Made by a program: the position numbers and the translations under genes. A stretch of DNA of 64,000 bases. It comes from Prosapia bicincta (lineage: Eukaryota; Arthropoda; Insecta; Hemiptera; Cercopidae). Position 1 is the stretch's first letter. Each line of letters starts with the position of its first letter. The notes beneath the pieces were generated by a model. That model worked only from the letters and a program-made list of their open reading frames with translations. It ran no database searches and was not told where the DNA came from. The stretch lies in the NCBI GenBank assembly GCA_036971475.1, contig JBAIZL010000001.1:286712425-286776424 (forward strand), read 5' to 3'. Shown here in pieces: positions 13,301 to 28,300 of the stretch.

Positions 13301-16300
13301 AAACAGCCCTCCTCAACAATTATAAAAGTAAGTGCTACTATAGGCAAGTGTAACATATTTTCAAGTGTTTTTAGTTAATATATTTTCTTATTGGCAAATA
13401 GATCAATGTTAAATTGGATGCAAATAATGCTGGATTGTATTTGCTAATTCAGACAGAAAATCTTACGTTATTCATGTTTTTCATAATCTTTCTTTCATCT
13501 GGCCTATAAAATCATCTGTTTCAACTTACAATTACTTCATTTGGATGCAATGTATAGTTTAGGAAATATGTAATAACTAAATTGAAATCTGTATTCCAAA
13601 AACTGGACAAACTTGGTCATATTTTTATATAAAACCACATGTCGTGGTTATCACTTTAGGCAAAAACGAAAAAAAGGGGGAAATGTGATCAAGTAGAAGA
13701 ATTCAACTTAAGTTGTTATAAGTGATAACACATTTAAATTTTTTTTACATTTAATTTTCATTGTGAGTGAATTTTATCTTGAAAATAATATAGCAACTTT
13801 ACCACTGTAGGCCAAGATTGTATCTTTTCTAGTGCCAGAAGTTCTTATTCTCAGGTTCAAAAGTCTATCATTCGTGTAACTATAATCCAATTATGCTTTT
13901 TTGTTACTATGATAAAGGGGAATAACCCCTTTTTATAACCATAAAGGTCAATTCTCATAACCTTATTAGAAAAATTGCTAGTTTATGAAAGTGTTCTTGC
14001 CCCAGCTTCTCCCCCATCTCTCTGTACTTCTATAATTATGTCCTCTTCCTCGTGTCCCAACTTTCCTCTAATTCAACCTAAATCGTCATTACTTTCCCAC
14101 ATGCCTATTAAGCGATGTTTGTTATCTTCTTAGAATGCATTGTTAACAACGTGTGTCAAAATGTTTTGTGACCTTTTATTCTCAGCAGTATACAAGTAAG
14201 TTTGATTACAGACAAAATGGCCTCGCAGTAGATAGATTTCTAATGGTATACGACATGCGAATGATGCGAGCAGTCAGTCCTATTTCAGTAATGCTGGATC
14301 CACTCCTGTTACGTTTCATGCCATCATATTCATCTCGTATTGCCGTAGCATCATCTATTGGCCAACTACAGCTTGTAGATACTGTTACTCTCTCAGAACC
14401 TAGCGTCAACTTATATCAGGTAATTTAGTAATTTTAGGACAGTTGAATTAGTTTTACTTTACTGGTAATAGAAATTTGTGTTTATAAGTTACTAAGAATT
14501 AGCACTCCTTGGTGAGTATTTACAGTTTAATTAATTGCAGATTTTATCTGTAATAATTGTTGTATAGTTATTGAAAATTCTTTTAAAAAAATATTTTATC
14601 AAATGGGTCGTTTACTAATACACTACATTTTATTCTTCACACATTTAAATGGGCCTTACACTATTAAAGTCTGCCTCCGTGTGACTATATTTATCAACAA
14701 TTGTTTGTACCTGAAATGGTCAGTTTCGATTTTAAATTGGGATTGAATCCACATGGTAAACTATAAATTGAAAAAAGTTTTAACACATTGACTACAGATA
14801 ACGTCAACAGGTCATCATAGAGAATTGCTTTTCTGTGGTGAGTAATGACTGGTTGCATCAGTTTTATTATTTTATTTTAATGTGTGCCCACTAAGTATAA
14901 AGTCAGGCAGCAGAATGTGATTTGTGTTGATTGCAGAAAGAATGTAGATGTCTCTGAAAGGCTTTATAAGTGTTCGAGCTTCCCTTTCCACTTTTTCCCA
15001 GTTTGTTGTTTCTACATTTAAATTGATGCCTCTACAACTTTTCAGATAGTTGGTGATAGATACAAGTTCCCTGACATTTGTAATCTCTCTTGTGAACATA
15101 ATTGTTACTTTGACAATAGCCTTGTTTTGACACAGGGTATGTTTATGAAGATATGATTATGTACATAACTGTAGACGCTTTATATAAGCTTTAATGTAAG
15201 AAGTGGGGAGTAAAAAAAAACATATAGAGATGTCAAGGGGTTTTATTTCCAGAGAATGTTTAATTTTTTTGGATCAAGGGTATTCAACAACCTAGAGAAA
15301 ACCTTACCCTTTAGTCAAAAAGGTAGAGTTTTCTCTAAACTCTTATGTGATCTAAATTTCAGTTCGAGGTCTATCGTTGCTAATAGTTGAGGACGTTTTT
15401 AGTTGTTGAAGGTCATAAAAGAGAGGTTGATTTTCTTGCAATTTTGTATTGAGTTCATTTCTTGGTTTTATTAGCGAGTAATCAGAAGCTATGAGTTGAA
15501 AATATATCTTTACTCATTTGTATTTTTTAGAATTAAGATAAACTTCCTCATCTCCTTTTTAGTTTGAAAAATGATCAGAAACTTCTCGCTCATTATATAT
15601 CACCTTCCTAGAAGATGGGAGGATATTTGTAATTGAGAAATATATCCATAACACATTAATTAAGTTTTATACGGTCACCTGCAATAATTGTATGCAAAGG
15701 AAAAGTATTCAAAACTGTGTTATCCAGTTCATATAAAAACCTGCATCTATCTACTAAAGGTATTTGGAAATATATGCTGTAAAAATTCAAAGATTTTTTC
15801 ACTTTTAGTTGTAGAACAAAATCTTAGTTTGATAGCTAAGGAAATGAAAATACTGTGGAAAAATTTGTTACAATTAATAAACTCACAAGTTTTAATTTTT
15901 GGCATCTTTTCTGTCATAGGTAAACACAGCCAACTCTTTACTCTTAGCTCTGGATGTGTCTACATCTTGTCAGTCCATATCAGTGAGTAACAGCGGAGGG
16001 TCCATACACTTATTTACTTCACAGCCTGCAGCAATATTCAACGCCTTCTCACGTCCAACAGAATTCGCTGATCCTATTGAGACCTATCGACCTATCAGCA
16101 TCACTGATACTCTAGCGTGTTATGCTTCTGTGCCATTAGTATTGCAACCAGGAGTACCTTTGTTGTCTGATTGGCCTGAAGAGTATTTGAAAAATGTTTA
16201 CAGGTGATGTAGATTTTTTGTTTGTAAAATAACAAGATTTTATGTAATTTTTTGTTTTGGTGCAACCTATTATTAGTCAGTATAGATAGTATTTATGTGC

Positions 16301-19300
16301 CACCAGCCAAAGTAATGTTGCATCATTTGTGGTTCTTCTGAGCGGCAAAATCACAAGTATTTTTCTGTTAATTTTATTTGTCGAAACTTAATAGAGAATT
16401 TTAGAACTAAAGCTTTTACTTATATGCTTTTGAAGTACTGTTATTTATTACTTAAAAATTTTATGGGTAATAAGCTTATCATAAATTATTTTCATTATAG
16501 AACAGTTATGTTTTCTTTTTTAGTAAGTAAAAATAATATGTTTAAGTCGGTTCTGTTTTTTTAAATTTTTTTTTTTTAATTTTGTCTGCCTATCCTTTAT
16601 GAGATAATCTTTGATTTTAGTGTGGCACATTTTATCTTTGGCATTAAAACTACACATTGTTAGGGAGATGCAGGTTGTAACAGGAATTACTGATCTCCAG
16701 TTTGCAGTTTTTAAACTGTTATCCAGGAGCACTATCATGGAGGAATTAGCTTCACCCCTAAAGACTGAGCTACTATAATTTTTGAAGCAAGTGGTGTTTT
16801 GTACAATAGAACAAAATTACAATGACTCTCTTTACATCCATACTTATCATTCAATGAGCTTAAACAATTATCTGTTAGGTTGCTTATTATGATTATAAGA
16901 CTGGAGATAAATATTACATCAGCTCTAGTGATCTATATTGTCCTCATCTTCTGGTTTTTCACTGGACACTGAATTCCTGGCAATAGAAAGTCTACAGTAA
17001 TGCCAGATTTTGGTATATAATTTGTATGTTAATTTTTTTTGCCTAAATTTGCATAAGTTTTTTTGTTAATTTGTATTTTTACTAGGAATGGGTTGATTCT
17101 CGCAATTCCACTGATTCTGGACTAGAGTCAGAATCGATTATTAAAGTTTATTCCAAATACCTAGATTCCAGTGCTGCCAGCGACCATAATCCAGCTTGTA
17201 TTTCTGTGAATTTTTTATTCACAAAAGCTATTATTCTCTGCTTATAAAAACGTCAAGTTGATAATAATTATCATTAAATAATCTTATCTTTTAAATAAAT
17301 AAAAAGTGTAGAATTATTTATTCCAAATTTATTTACTGAAGCATTTTTCAATTCCGCTTAAAAACTTGAATTACTAATGTTGATTGTGCATTCACATTGG
17401 TGGCAAAACAAAAAGATTGTCACTCGGCAGGCCATTTGTCTCGTTCTCAGCTAGAGCTATCCACCAACGAACCACAAAACATAAGTTTTTTATAAATGGA
17501 ATCATGACAACATTAAAAAACTAACATCGAGTTGTTTTCAAACACCCAACATAGATAAAAAACATCGATATGGAAATCTGATCTCTCATACAAAATATTA
17601 GTTTAATTTTTCAAATGAACCATCAAATACTGGCCATTAGAATATATTGGGAAAACTCATATGGGCTAACACTTTATATTTAACAAACACAATAAGTGAA
17701 AACCACAAATTAATTAATTTTTATTCTGTTAAAGTTGAAATCATTTTGTTTACTTTTATTACATTTTGGCCGTCTTAATTACATAAAATCAATAGTTTCG
17801 GTCACAAATGTTTTTCTTGTTTGACCAGAGAATTTCGACGGTAACTTGTAATTCTCCTATGCAACTGTGAAAACTGAGAACATGGTGGAATACTGAAATG
17901 AAACAAAATGAAACCGTCTTTGTTTACATATCCACTCGATGCAAGCAGTTTGTAGTTTGTTGTCTGTTCATAAGTGAAATAACAAAGTGTTTGCATATTT
18001 TTCATTAAATGTTATTTTAATTGGGTGGTTGTTTTATTATTGTGTAATGTTATGGATCGTTCTAAAACTTAATAAACCAGTTAGTGCATAATCATGATTG
18101 TAAAGTCAGTACTATATCTGAATTCGCACCTATAGACACTTTTAAATTTGTTTTTATTTTAGTATGATAATATGTTACTTAAATTAGTTACAGTAAACTC
18201 CCGATTATCCGTGGGCGGATTAACTGGTTTGCTGATTATCCGGGGTCTGCCATTGTTTTACTATTACTATTATTATTATTATTATTATTATTACTAAAAC
18301 TCGGAGGGACCTTATCGGTGTTGAGCACTTAGCTGTAGCCTTTGTACTCTCTTCCCATCCCTACCACAGGACTAGCTTAGTGGATACCTACCTCTTTGCA
18401 GAAATCAAGTACCCACCTGATGCTAGATCTTCTGATATCCTCTGGTGTACATACCTGCCAGCCAAACCACTTTCTCCTTGCAACTCCCAAAGCAGGACAC
18501 TCACAGAGTATGTGGATTGGGCTTTCCTTTTGGTCCTCGTCGCATCTCTTGCATACAGGGGACCTAGATTTTCCAATTTTGTATTGGAACCCCCTCAGAT
18601 TCCCATGGCCTGTAACCAGCTCTACAGTAGCTCTGAGTTGATGTCTACTTAAGGAGAGTAGTTCTTTGCCCCACACATCTCCTGAGTAACCCCACAGTAC
18701 CTTGGATTTGTTACACCCCAAGGTTACATTCCATTCTTCCCTGCACAACCTGTCTATATGTGCCATGATCCTCTTGCGCCCCTCCCGAGGCGGCATGCCC
18801 ACTGCCCTCAGCAACGGTCCTTGGGTTATACACCCTTGTTTTGCTAAGGCGTCAGCTCTCTCATTCCCTATCCAGCCAGAATGTCCTGGAATCCAGGTTA
18901 GGTTGAGTGAATTATGCTTACTCAGCTCTGCTAAAGAAGCCATAGTCTCAGCCACCAACCTAGAGCTGGTACTAGCCTTACCTAAAGCCTTCAGAGCTGC
19001 CTGACTGTCCGAGCAAATCCAGATGGTCTTGCCCCTCCTGCCAGACCCTATTATTTCCTCAGCACATAGTTTGTTCGCGAGCACCTCCCCCTGGAAGACA
19101 GAGTTGTAGTCCTCCAGGCGATGACAAAATCTGTCTTGGTGTCTCGGTCCACTAAATCCTGCTCCCACTCCTTCCTTCATCTTGGACCCATCGGTGAACC
19201 AGATTTCACCATGTCTGGGTCTATACTCCGCCCATGCCTCTCTTGCAGGAATAAGGATTTTGTAGTTCCCTTTTTCCCTTTTAAGAGACAGTATCTTATC

Positions 19301-22300
19301 CTGAGGTTCTATCCAGAGCTCCTTCAGTGAATTCCCAAATAGCTGTTTATGAAGTTTGCTACTTGTCTTCCACTGCCCAGTACAGCTTAGCCGGTATGCA
19401 GTTTTCATTGCCTCCATCCTAATTTGAAGACTCAAGGATGGAAAACCCAACATAACCCTCATGGCCGCACATGGTGTGCTTCTTCTTGTAGCAGTTATGC
19501 CTCTAAGGAAGAGCCCCTGCGCGCGGTCCAGCATTCTTTTACTTGTTTCTTTCTGTGCCCTGTCCCACCAGACGATAGAGGCAAAGACCAACCTCGGTAC
19601 CACAATGGCGGAATAAATCCAGTTCATTTGACGTGGACCCAAACCCCATCTCGTGCCTATTGCTCCTCTGCATTGCCAGAACGTAGCTATGGCTTTTTTG
19701 CACTTATCCTCCAAATGCTCACGCCAGAGTAGCTTCCTATCCAGAATAACTCCCAGATATTTAGCACTCTCAACGTAGCTTATTTTAGTATTATCAACTT
19801 CCATCATCTCTAGCGATTTAGTTTTATATCGCCTAGTGAAGATGAGTGCCACAGATTTCTCTCCTTGAATGCATAGTGCATTCTCCCTGCACCATGCTTC
19901 TGTTACCTTGAGTGCCTCTTGAAGCAGGTCTTTGAGGACCTCTTCAAATGGTCCCCTAACAAGGATAGCTATGTCATCCTCATATCCTACCACCTTGACA
20001 CCCATTCCACTGAGTGTCCTTAGTAGGCCGTCCACGACAAGGCTCCACAGCAAAGGGGATAACACTCCACCCTGCGGGCAGCCCTCTGAGACCATCCCAT
20101 TTATCGTGCACCCCATCCAGGATGCAGTGCTTATCCGGTTTTCCAAGGAACTCATAATCCAATTTATAATTCCATCAGAAATCCCATGATCCATAGCTGC
20201 TCTCTTGATGGCCAGTCTAGAGGTACTATTAAAAGCCCCCTCCACATCAAAAAAATACATATTCCCTTGTTGTTGATCTGACTCTTAATAAAGTCTACGA
20301 CCGACAACAGCGCAGTCTCCACTGACCTACCGGTTCGGTAGGCGTGTTGGTCCTGATGAAGCGGATACTGCTTCAAAGGTCCCTCCTTCAAATAGTAGTC
20401 TACCAGCCTTTCTAATGTCTTTAACAAGAAAGATGTGAGGCTGATAGGTCTGAAGTCCTTTACCTCTGTGTAACCTTTCCTCCCCGGTTTGGGGATAAAG
20501 ATAACCTTCGTTTTGAGCCACTGCCCAGGTGTGTAACCCAAGGCAACACAGCCTCTGAGTAATCCTGTCAGTTGCCCTATTATTTCCTCCAAGCAATTTT
20601 GTAGTAGTGCTGGAGTAATGTTATCTAATCCAGGCGCTTTAAAAGGCTCAAAAGACAGAATCGCCTCTCTCACCTTTTGCGCTGAGATCACCTGCCCAGC
20701 AATATTCCAGTCTGCCCTTAGCCCAGTATGTCGGAGGTTTTGAGCACCGTCCCCCACCGGTCTAATATCGGGAAAAGTGTTCCTCATAAGCAGACGCAGT
20801 GTTTCCTCCGGGGTGTCAGTAAAGTTACCATCAGTCTTCTTGACAAACTTAAGCTCTCCCCTCGGTCCACCTGCTAACACCTTAAACATTCTAGCAGTGT
20901 CACTCAGTGTGCTTGTCTCTGAGCACCACTTTTCCCAAGAAGCACGTTTAACCTCTTTAATAAGATTTTTATAGAGACCCTGGCTGTCTTTATATGCCTG
21001 CCAGGTCTCCGCCGTTTTCTTCTTCTTTGCCCTATTAAAGAGCCTTCTAGTCTCTTTCCCTCTTGCCTCTAACTCGCTGTTCCACTTAAGCTTACCACGC
21101 CCAGTGTTTATCCGCGAGAGAGGGCAATTTTCCTCAAACGACATGGAAATTGCAGTTCTGATGTAGGCCTCAGTATTTTCCAGTTCGTTTGATGTACCAT
21201 ATTTACCACGGAAGTTAGACATCCGCCTCCTCACCGAGGACTTAAAACCTTCCCAGTTTGTCCTTCTCAGGTTCCTAAACCACACCACATGGGGAACCAC
21301 TCCCCTCATTGTAGCAGTGATGATCCGGTGATCAGACATGGAGGGCTCATCCGAAACCTGCCAGTCATGCACCCACCTTACCATTTGTCTATTACAGAAG
21401 GTGATATCTAGAACCTCCCTTCTGTTTGAAGTGACAAATGTTGGCTCGGCACCTGAGTTTAAAACCACAAGGTTTTCTCCAATCAAGAAGGCTAGGAGCT
21501 CCTCACCTCGCTCATTTGTGTTTGTGCTGCCCCACACCTCATTATGAGCATTGGCATCACAGCCCACTAAGATTCCTATATTCCTCTCCCTGCAGTACCG
21601 AACTAACTTACGTAATTCTGCAGGGAGCGATTCTCTATTGTGGGCGCAGTAAGTGGAGGCCATGATGAACTCCCTGCTCCCACTTACCTCGCCCTTGCCT
21701 CGAATTCTAACCACCGCAAGGTCTTTAGTTGAGAATTCTTGAATCAGCGTGGCTTCTAGTCCTCTGACTATCACACATGCTCTGTGCCCCTCATGTTCCC
21801 TACTTGCGTAGGTGCGCCCAGCTGCAGTCAGACCCCTTATACGGTTCCTGACCAGCCACGGTTCTTGCACCAGCGCAAGCGCTGGTAATGTGTGCCTCAC
21901 ATTTAAGCACCTGGTTAGGACCACCGAGGCGCTTTTACTGTGATGCAAGTTGATTTGCAGGATCATTGCTCGAGGGTCAGCCATCTCCAACAGACCCCTA
22001 CGCCTTCTCCTGATTCTCTCTCTCGCCCTTCTCTTCCAGGTCCTTAGAGTTCCACTTAAAAGTGACCTCTGCAGTCCCCAGGAAGGCTTTCCCATCTCTT
22101 GCCTTTAATAATCTGGCCGATGCCTCATCCAATCCTAGGCAGAGGAGGCTTGCAGGTCCCCGCTCAATGCACTGTAGGATCTTCCACTTCGAAGTGTCAA
22201 TTTCTGGGTTTTGCATCCCAATGAACTTGACCAGCTGAGTGGCCTCCCTTTTTGGTGGTGGTACTAGCACCGTCACTTTCACCCTTTTGATCAGTTCATC

Positions 22301-25300
22301 AGGCAGTACTAGCCTTGCCTGAATCCCGTCCTCGAGCTTAACTGACGGTACCACTTCTCTCAGCCATTTTGCCGATTCCTCCTCAGCACAAATAAATGCT
22401 GTGACTCCATCCCTTAGGTGAGTGTCTCTGAACCGCGGAACAAAACCTCCACTAGGAGTGTCCAGAATCCGGTCCATGACGGTGCCCTTAAGGTGGTCGA
22501 ACGCCGCCATCTCCATCCTCACGCCTACACTATCACCAAAGGTCACAAGAACCCTCGGAAGGTTGGCGGAGATCGCCGAGAAAGACGGCCCTCCCAACCA
22601 AGCAGGCCTAGACCTCTTGACCTCCGACTCTGGAGTAGGATTAGAAGTACTCCTTTCCTTCCTTTTCCTCTCTCTCTTTTGTCGTACTAAAGTCCTACCT
22701 GATCCACTGGCTTCCGGGACAACAGGGCGGGTTCTAGCCCCAGCCTCCGTCAAACCCTTCCGCTGCCCGGATCGGTGTTTCCTCAAAGGGGGTGGCGGTG
22801 GTTCTCTGCCCTCCGCCTCCGCCTTCTTTCCTTCCTCATGGTAGGAAAGCCAGAGTGCTTTCCTCCTTTGTGCACCACTCATTCTTCCGGTTGCCTTCGC
22901 AGCTGGATTTCCATCTGTCTCTACGGGGGCCGAAGCCACCTCCATAGGAACAGATTTGTCGGTAGGTTCTAAGCCCTGACCAGTTAAATTTATTTTTTTC
23001 TCTGCCATGTGTGTTCCCACAAGCAGCTAGGGAAATAAAGGTCCGCCGCCGCAGAGCCCCGCTTACGGCGGTAAGGCGACTTAAGTACTCAGGGGTGGCG
23101 CCAGGTGCCCCTGAGGCTCCGTTAAAGACCCTCCTTACCCTGAAGGCCATGAATCTACATCGGCACGGATCGCATAACACCTTCAGATCGGGGGTGTAAG
23201 TGCCCATCCAGACCACCAACCTGGATGAGGGGTGCTTCTTGATTGCCGCCCGCAAGGGAAGGGTAGGGCGAGAGCTGGGCAGATAACAACCCTTCAGGTG
23301 CTAGGACTGGCCCCTTTTTTTGAGCCGCCTTCATGCACTCACACAAATGCCTGGACTTCCCGTTTATAGGGAGCCACATACATACAGCTCCGCTCCACCC
23401 GTCCCCCACGCCCGGATTAAGCCTCTCCACCATGTCATGGTCATGCAGCCCATAGGAGAGGCTGCCATTGTTTTACAAATATCCAATTTTTATTCCAATA
23501 AAAATCATGTGTTTAAATTTCCAAATGGTGAATTACGACGTAAATACATATAAGGCTTATTAGAAGTTAAGATGAAGGGAGATGATATGTAAATATGTAC
23601 GTACTAATTTTTACATTGAAAAGGTAGCATCCCGACACGGGCCAGCGAAATAAAAGAGGCGAGCAGACTACTGTATATAAGAGACAATGACAAAATGCTT
23701 GGACGCCCGAAAACCTAATGTATATCATAAGATTGTAAGCAAAAGTCAGCTAATCTCGGCTATAAATAGTCTAGGACGTGACATATGCATTATCCATGTC
23801 TGTCATATACATTATCGATCTTATGGCTTTCTGACACAAGTAGACACTGTGCGACAAAATGGTTCTCAAGAAACTTAGATCGCACATTAAAGCTAAATCA
23901 ATGCTTACAAAAATAGACGAAAGTGTCAGATTTTTTTGTTAAAAAGTGAAAGTATTATGTGTAAAGGAAATTACATATGTACATACATACTTACTTTTGA
24001 CATATACTTATGTACGTATTGTAAATAGTTAAACATATAAATGTACATGTTATAATCCGTCAAATACATCAACATTTTAAATTATTTTCTGTATTTATTT
24101 TGTCCTCTGAAGGTTATTTGTGAATTGAACTAACCGGGGTCATTATTTGTGTAACATATGGTATAATAATCGATTATCGATCGTTTTGCGTATTTTTTGT
24201 TCATAGCGGATTATCCGGCCTTGCCGGGCCACCCTATTCCACGGATAATCGGGAGTTTACTGTATTATAAAGTTTAGTTAAAATAATTTAGACTATGCTT
24301 TATAATCCTTCACCTGTATTAAACTAAACGTTTTAATAGTTCTGAGATGATTCGTGTTAAAAAACGCAACAGACTAGACTCGGAATAGGTAAAATTACTG
24401 TTGGGCTTGTGAATTCATGCTATTTTGATTACTTTTGAGTAGTGATCCCGCTACTGTTTACCCGCTTACTATTAAGATTAATATGTTTTATTCTATTTGT
24501 AAGCATATTAAACTTATGAATACTTCTTATTTTGGTGTTTGTATAATATTTTACTTATAATTTAGTTATTATTAAGTTCAGGTAAAATAATTTAGGTTAA
24601 TAATTGCATTATCCGTAATTTTATTTAATGTATTTGAACTTGTGGTTAAATATATACATTTTTATTTCTTAAATAATATCTACTGTTTAGTGGCATTTTA
24701 TCAATAGTTCTGTGTGTGTAAGATAAACATGTTATTGATCTAATAGCAGCATAGCCTATTCATTTTATTTAATTAAAATCAAGACAATTTTCTGAAACAT
24801 CTCTTTTAAGGAAGACTTGATCGAACACTTACTCTAATGAGTCATAAGAAGTTTGCCACATGGGATGAGAGTTTCAGCAAGAGGAGGAAGATTACTAGAG
24901 TATTATCTAATCCTTCCTTTTCGAAAATAGCAAAAATTGTGTAATAGAAATAGAGCTATGAATGAAGAATAAAATAATTTTTAAAGACCATTTGAAATAT
25001 TTGACAGAAATATTTTATATAAATAAACTTAATAAAATTTTAGTGATACTAAAGTTTTCAGATTCAAATGGTCTCAAAAAACACATAATTTATCACTTCA
25101 TTAGACATATGTAAAGTGTTAAGATTTCAAAATATTAAGTTGTCTTTTTAATAACTTGATATATTAATTGAAATCTTATTATATCTATGATAGAGTTTGG
25201 TAACTTTATTTATTTCTTTCAGACGAACACCTCCTATTGATCAAGAAATCTTACGTACAATGAAGATACAGGGAACCATTGGCTTTGCACCAAATCCTGG

Positions 25301-28300
25301 TACAAAATTGAGAAATCAAGTGAGTTATATTTAAATAAAAGATTTATGTCTATAAAGTTATCTTCATTACTGGCATTGCATTTTATCTTACCTACTATGA
25401 TTACTAGTCACTTAGCTTTCTTCACTATGGAGATAATACTAAGGTGAAAAAACTCTTTAAAACACTAGAATACCAATTCCAACTTTCCAGATAGTATTCC
25501 TTTATGATGGTTTGGCCATGCTTAAATAACACTGTCATTTCGGCTTGAGAGTAAACCTGAACATGGATTCACTTTCCACTGCTATTAAATCATTTTTGAA
25601 TTAGTTGTACCTCTCCTTCATTTGAATAATTCTTATGGGAGATTCCCAGAAAGCCTCGTGAATTTTGCAAACTGTTTACACTTATCCATTACTAAGGTTT
25701 TAGCAAATTTTTATGCAGTAATACTGCTCATGGTTTTCCATTATTTTACAACTTTTTAGAATACATCAAGCACTATGCGACTATCAGGACAATATAGACT
25801 ACAACTAGCCGCTAGTAGCAGTTTCTCATGTGATACGAAACAGTCCTCTCCAAGCACAGCTGATAACGTCTCATTAGGTTTACATTTAAATGAAGAAGGT
25901 TTGATACTTTTTAAACAGCCTTGTATATATATTTTTAGGTTAGTTCTAGTAGAGCTCATAGCTTATTTAGGACTAGATAGGAGACTGACAGACTTACCTA
26001 ATGGCAATAGTTTAAAACTGCAATCTCTTGGAAATAAATACATTGACACATATAAAAACTTAACACACTATTGAAATATTTCGATCAAAAATGATCTTCA
26101 TCAATCAAAAAAAAAAAAAAAAAACTATTTATTTCCAAGAGATTGCAGTTTTGGACTATTGCCATTAGGTAAGTCTGTCAGTCCCCTATCTAGTCCAAAA
26201 ATTCCTATATATATATTTGAGACAGTAGAGTCTCGATAATTCTAGGACTGAGACCCCCTCGGATTGTACGAAAATATGCTCCCGTACATTAGAAAAAACA
26301 AGAAGTTCTTATGAACCCTAATTAAAATTACACAAAATACGTTTATAGAACTATATTTATTACAGTACTTAAACCAATTAATGTTGCTTTGGAGACATTG
26401 TTCATCACGGTTGCTACATTTTTTGGAAAAAGTTATGTCTTCTGCATTTTCTTATCAGATTGTTTTCGTGCTACGATGTCACATAGATGTCTTAGCAAAA
26501 GCACATTGGTTGGCATGGTATCTATCTGTTCAAAATAGTAAAGTGCAGCTTCCAAGAGGCCCGTTCCTTCACTGTGACTAATTTTCCTTCTTCTACTATC
26601 ACGGTCGAACCCTAATCTTTATTCTCATTATTACAGCCTTCATTAGTTTTTTGTGTGCCATTTCAATAATTGTAACATCTGTTATCTCATATTGTTGACA
26701 TCGGAATTTTCACAACCTGGAAGTTTCTTGCTGAGAAATGCCATCTGTTTCATCTTGTGGATTAATAACAGTAAAAAGTTTCATTATGACTCAGGATTTT
26801 ATTCGACAACTTATTTGATGTTTCTTTTTTTATTTGGTTCCATAATTTGGCCATTCTGTACACAACTTCCTTACTATAATATTTTTTAGGAAGCCTACAG
26901 TGCTTTCTTTCCCTTCACTCACTTCCAAGAGATATTGTGAAAGGTAACGTGTGTATTTTGTTTATACATTTCAGAACACCCTGATCCAACAGAGCTTCAT
27001 ACATTCTCAACAGATGAAACAACACTGAATGTTACTGACCTACTTTCAATTGCATACATCAATCCCAATTGTTGTGGGATGAAAGTAGGTCAGAAATAGT
27101 CAGTATTGTTTCTCAATATTTATAATGTGATATCAATATTTTAATGAAAAGTTTCAAGTATACTTTACGTGAACAAGAATCTTACTTCGTATATTTGCGA
27201 GCGACTTTTGGGCACTATAATGTATTTTCATTTTCGAGCTTATTTTGAGACCGCTCGAGAGTCTCAATAATATAATGCTATATATATAATAACAATAAAA
27301 AAAATTATTTTTATTTTAGGTACAGATAACATAGTATCACTTCTAACAGGTTTAACTAAAGGAATCCCAGTTTTAAACATAGCCAAAATTTGTAATTTTC
27401 TATGTTGAAAACAAAAAAAAAAAATTAATTCTGTGGTAATATTTTTCTGTTTTTTTTAATTTCAGAAAAGAGGTATTAATAAAAACATAACTTTCTGAAA
27501 TATGCAACAAATCAACCAATTAATTTGATAACAAATTAAATTCAATTAAAGCTATGAAATTTTATATTTAAATTTAGAGATTTTCTGATGTTAGCTACTG
27601 AACCATAAATAAAAACTTTTTTTTCACTTTTTTCAAATGGTTATGATATCTTAAGCTAAAAGCGCAGGGGATCTATTAAAACCCCATTGAATGATTTATA
27701 TCTTATTCCTTATTAATGAAAATTCACTTTGACTGATTTAGTTATCATCTGCTTGGAACATGTTAAGGGTCTTGTAGTTGTAGAAGATGGAGGTTTTACA
27801 TAAATTTACACATATAAAATGATCCACATATCTTCAGAAAATTAACTTTTAGCAATTCATAGATTCTCTTCTCCGAGTCAATCGGTGAAACTTTAATGTT
27901 TCAACTTAACAAATTAATGATTTGTTAATTAAATTTTTTACTTCCTTACAGAGACATAATCCACTAAAGAATCTTATTCCTTAAACCACTTTAGGTGATA
28001 TTCATCAATAATAATTAAACAACAATAACAACTCTATGTCTCATTAAGCTTTCTTAAATGTACTTATATTTTTCATTTGACAAGTTGATAATTGTAAAAT
28101 TGCAGTAATTCTGACTAAAAACTTTTTTTTTATTAATTTTTTCAGTCATGTTACAGTATATCTTCTCTCAAGATATAACTTTGATATCAAAACTTATGTA
28201 AAATTAAATAAAATGTTTAACTTTATGTCTAGTTTTTTAAGTTATTTAATTTTCCTAGTTTTTTTAAGGGTTTCTAAGGTTTCTTACTTTTTTCATTTTA

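Larger units (their letters stand above)
18262..23461 (-). mobile_element. Full-length R1/LOA/I-type LINE nested in MITE copy A
   Basis: The element is flanked by a perfect 15-bp direct repeat, CTGCCATTGTTTTAC, at 18247-18261 and 23462-23476; copies B and C have this sequence once. On the - strand the order is 5' leader, ORF1, ORF2 (endonuclease, reverse transcriptase, RNase H, zinc motif), then a (TAA)n-like tail at the 18262 side. A TAA-repeat tail and an RNase H domain point to the I/LOA/R1 group of LINEs. ORFs are intact except for one frame break near 20250. GC content is far higher than in the flanks. Confidence 0.92.
18191..24262 (+). mobile_element. pogo-like MITE copy A, interrupted by a LINE
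   Basis: The left end CAGTAAACTCCCGATTATCC at 18191 and its inverse ending at 24262 are both flanked by TA, the pogo/Tigger target. Removing the nested LINE (18262-23461) and one 15-bp target duplication leaves about 857 bp, which is highly similar to copies B (32486-33355) and C (49206-50068). Subterminal repeats of GGATTATCCGG type lie inside both ends. No transposase is encoded, so it is non-autonomous. Confidence 0.9.

Noticed and set aside
18377..23255. Several + and - strand ORFs of 60-140 codons overlapping the LINE (for example 22422-22844 +, 22836-23255 -)
   Set aside because: They are shadows of ORF1/ORF2 or lie in the GC-rich 5' leader. None has a recognisable domain, and the true frames carry all motifs.
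26985..27060. An additional PAN2 exon between exons f and g
   Set aside because: Exons f and g already join in phase with continuous homology (LRNQ/VPY). An insertion here would break conserved sequence, and no clear donor follows.
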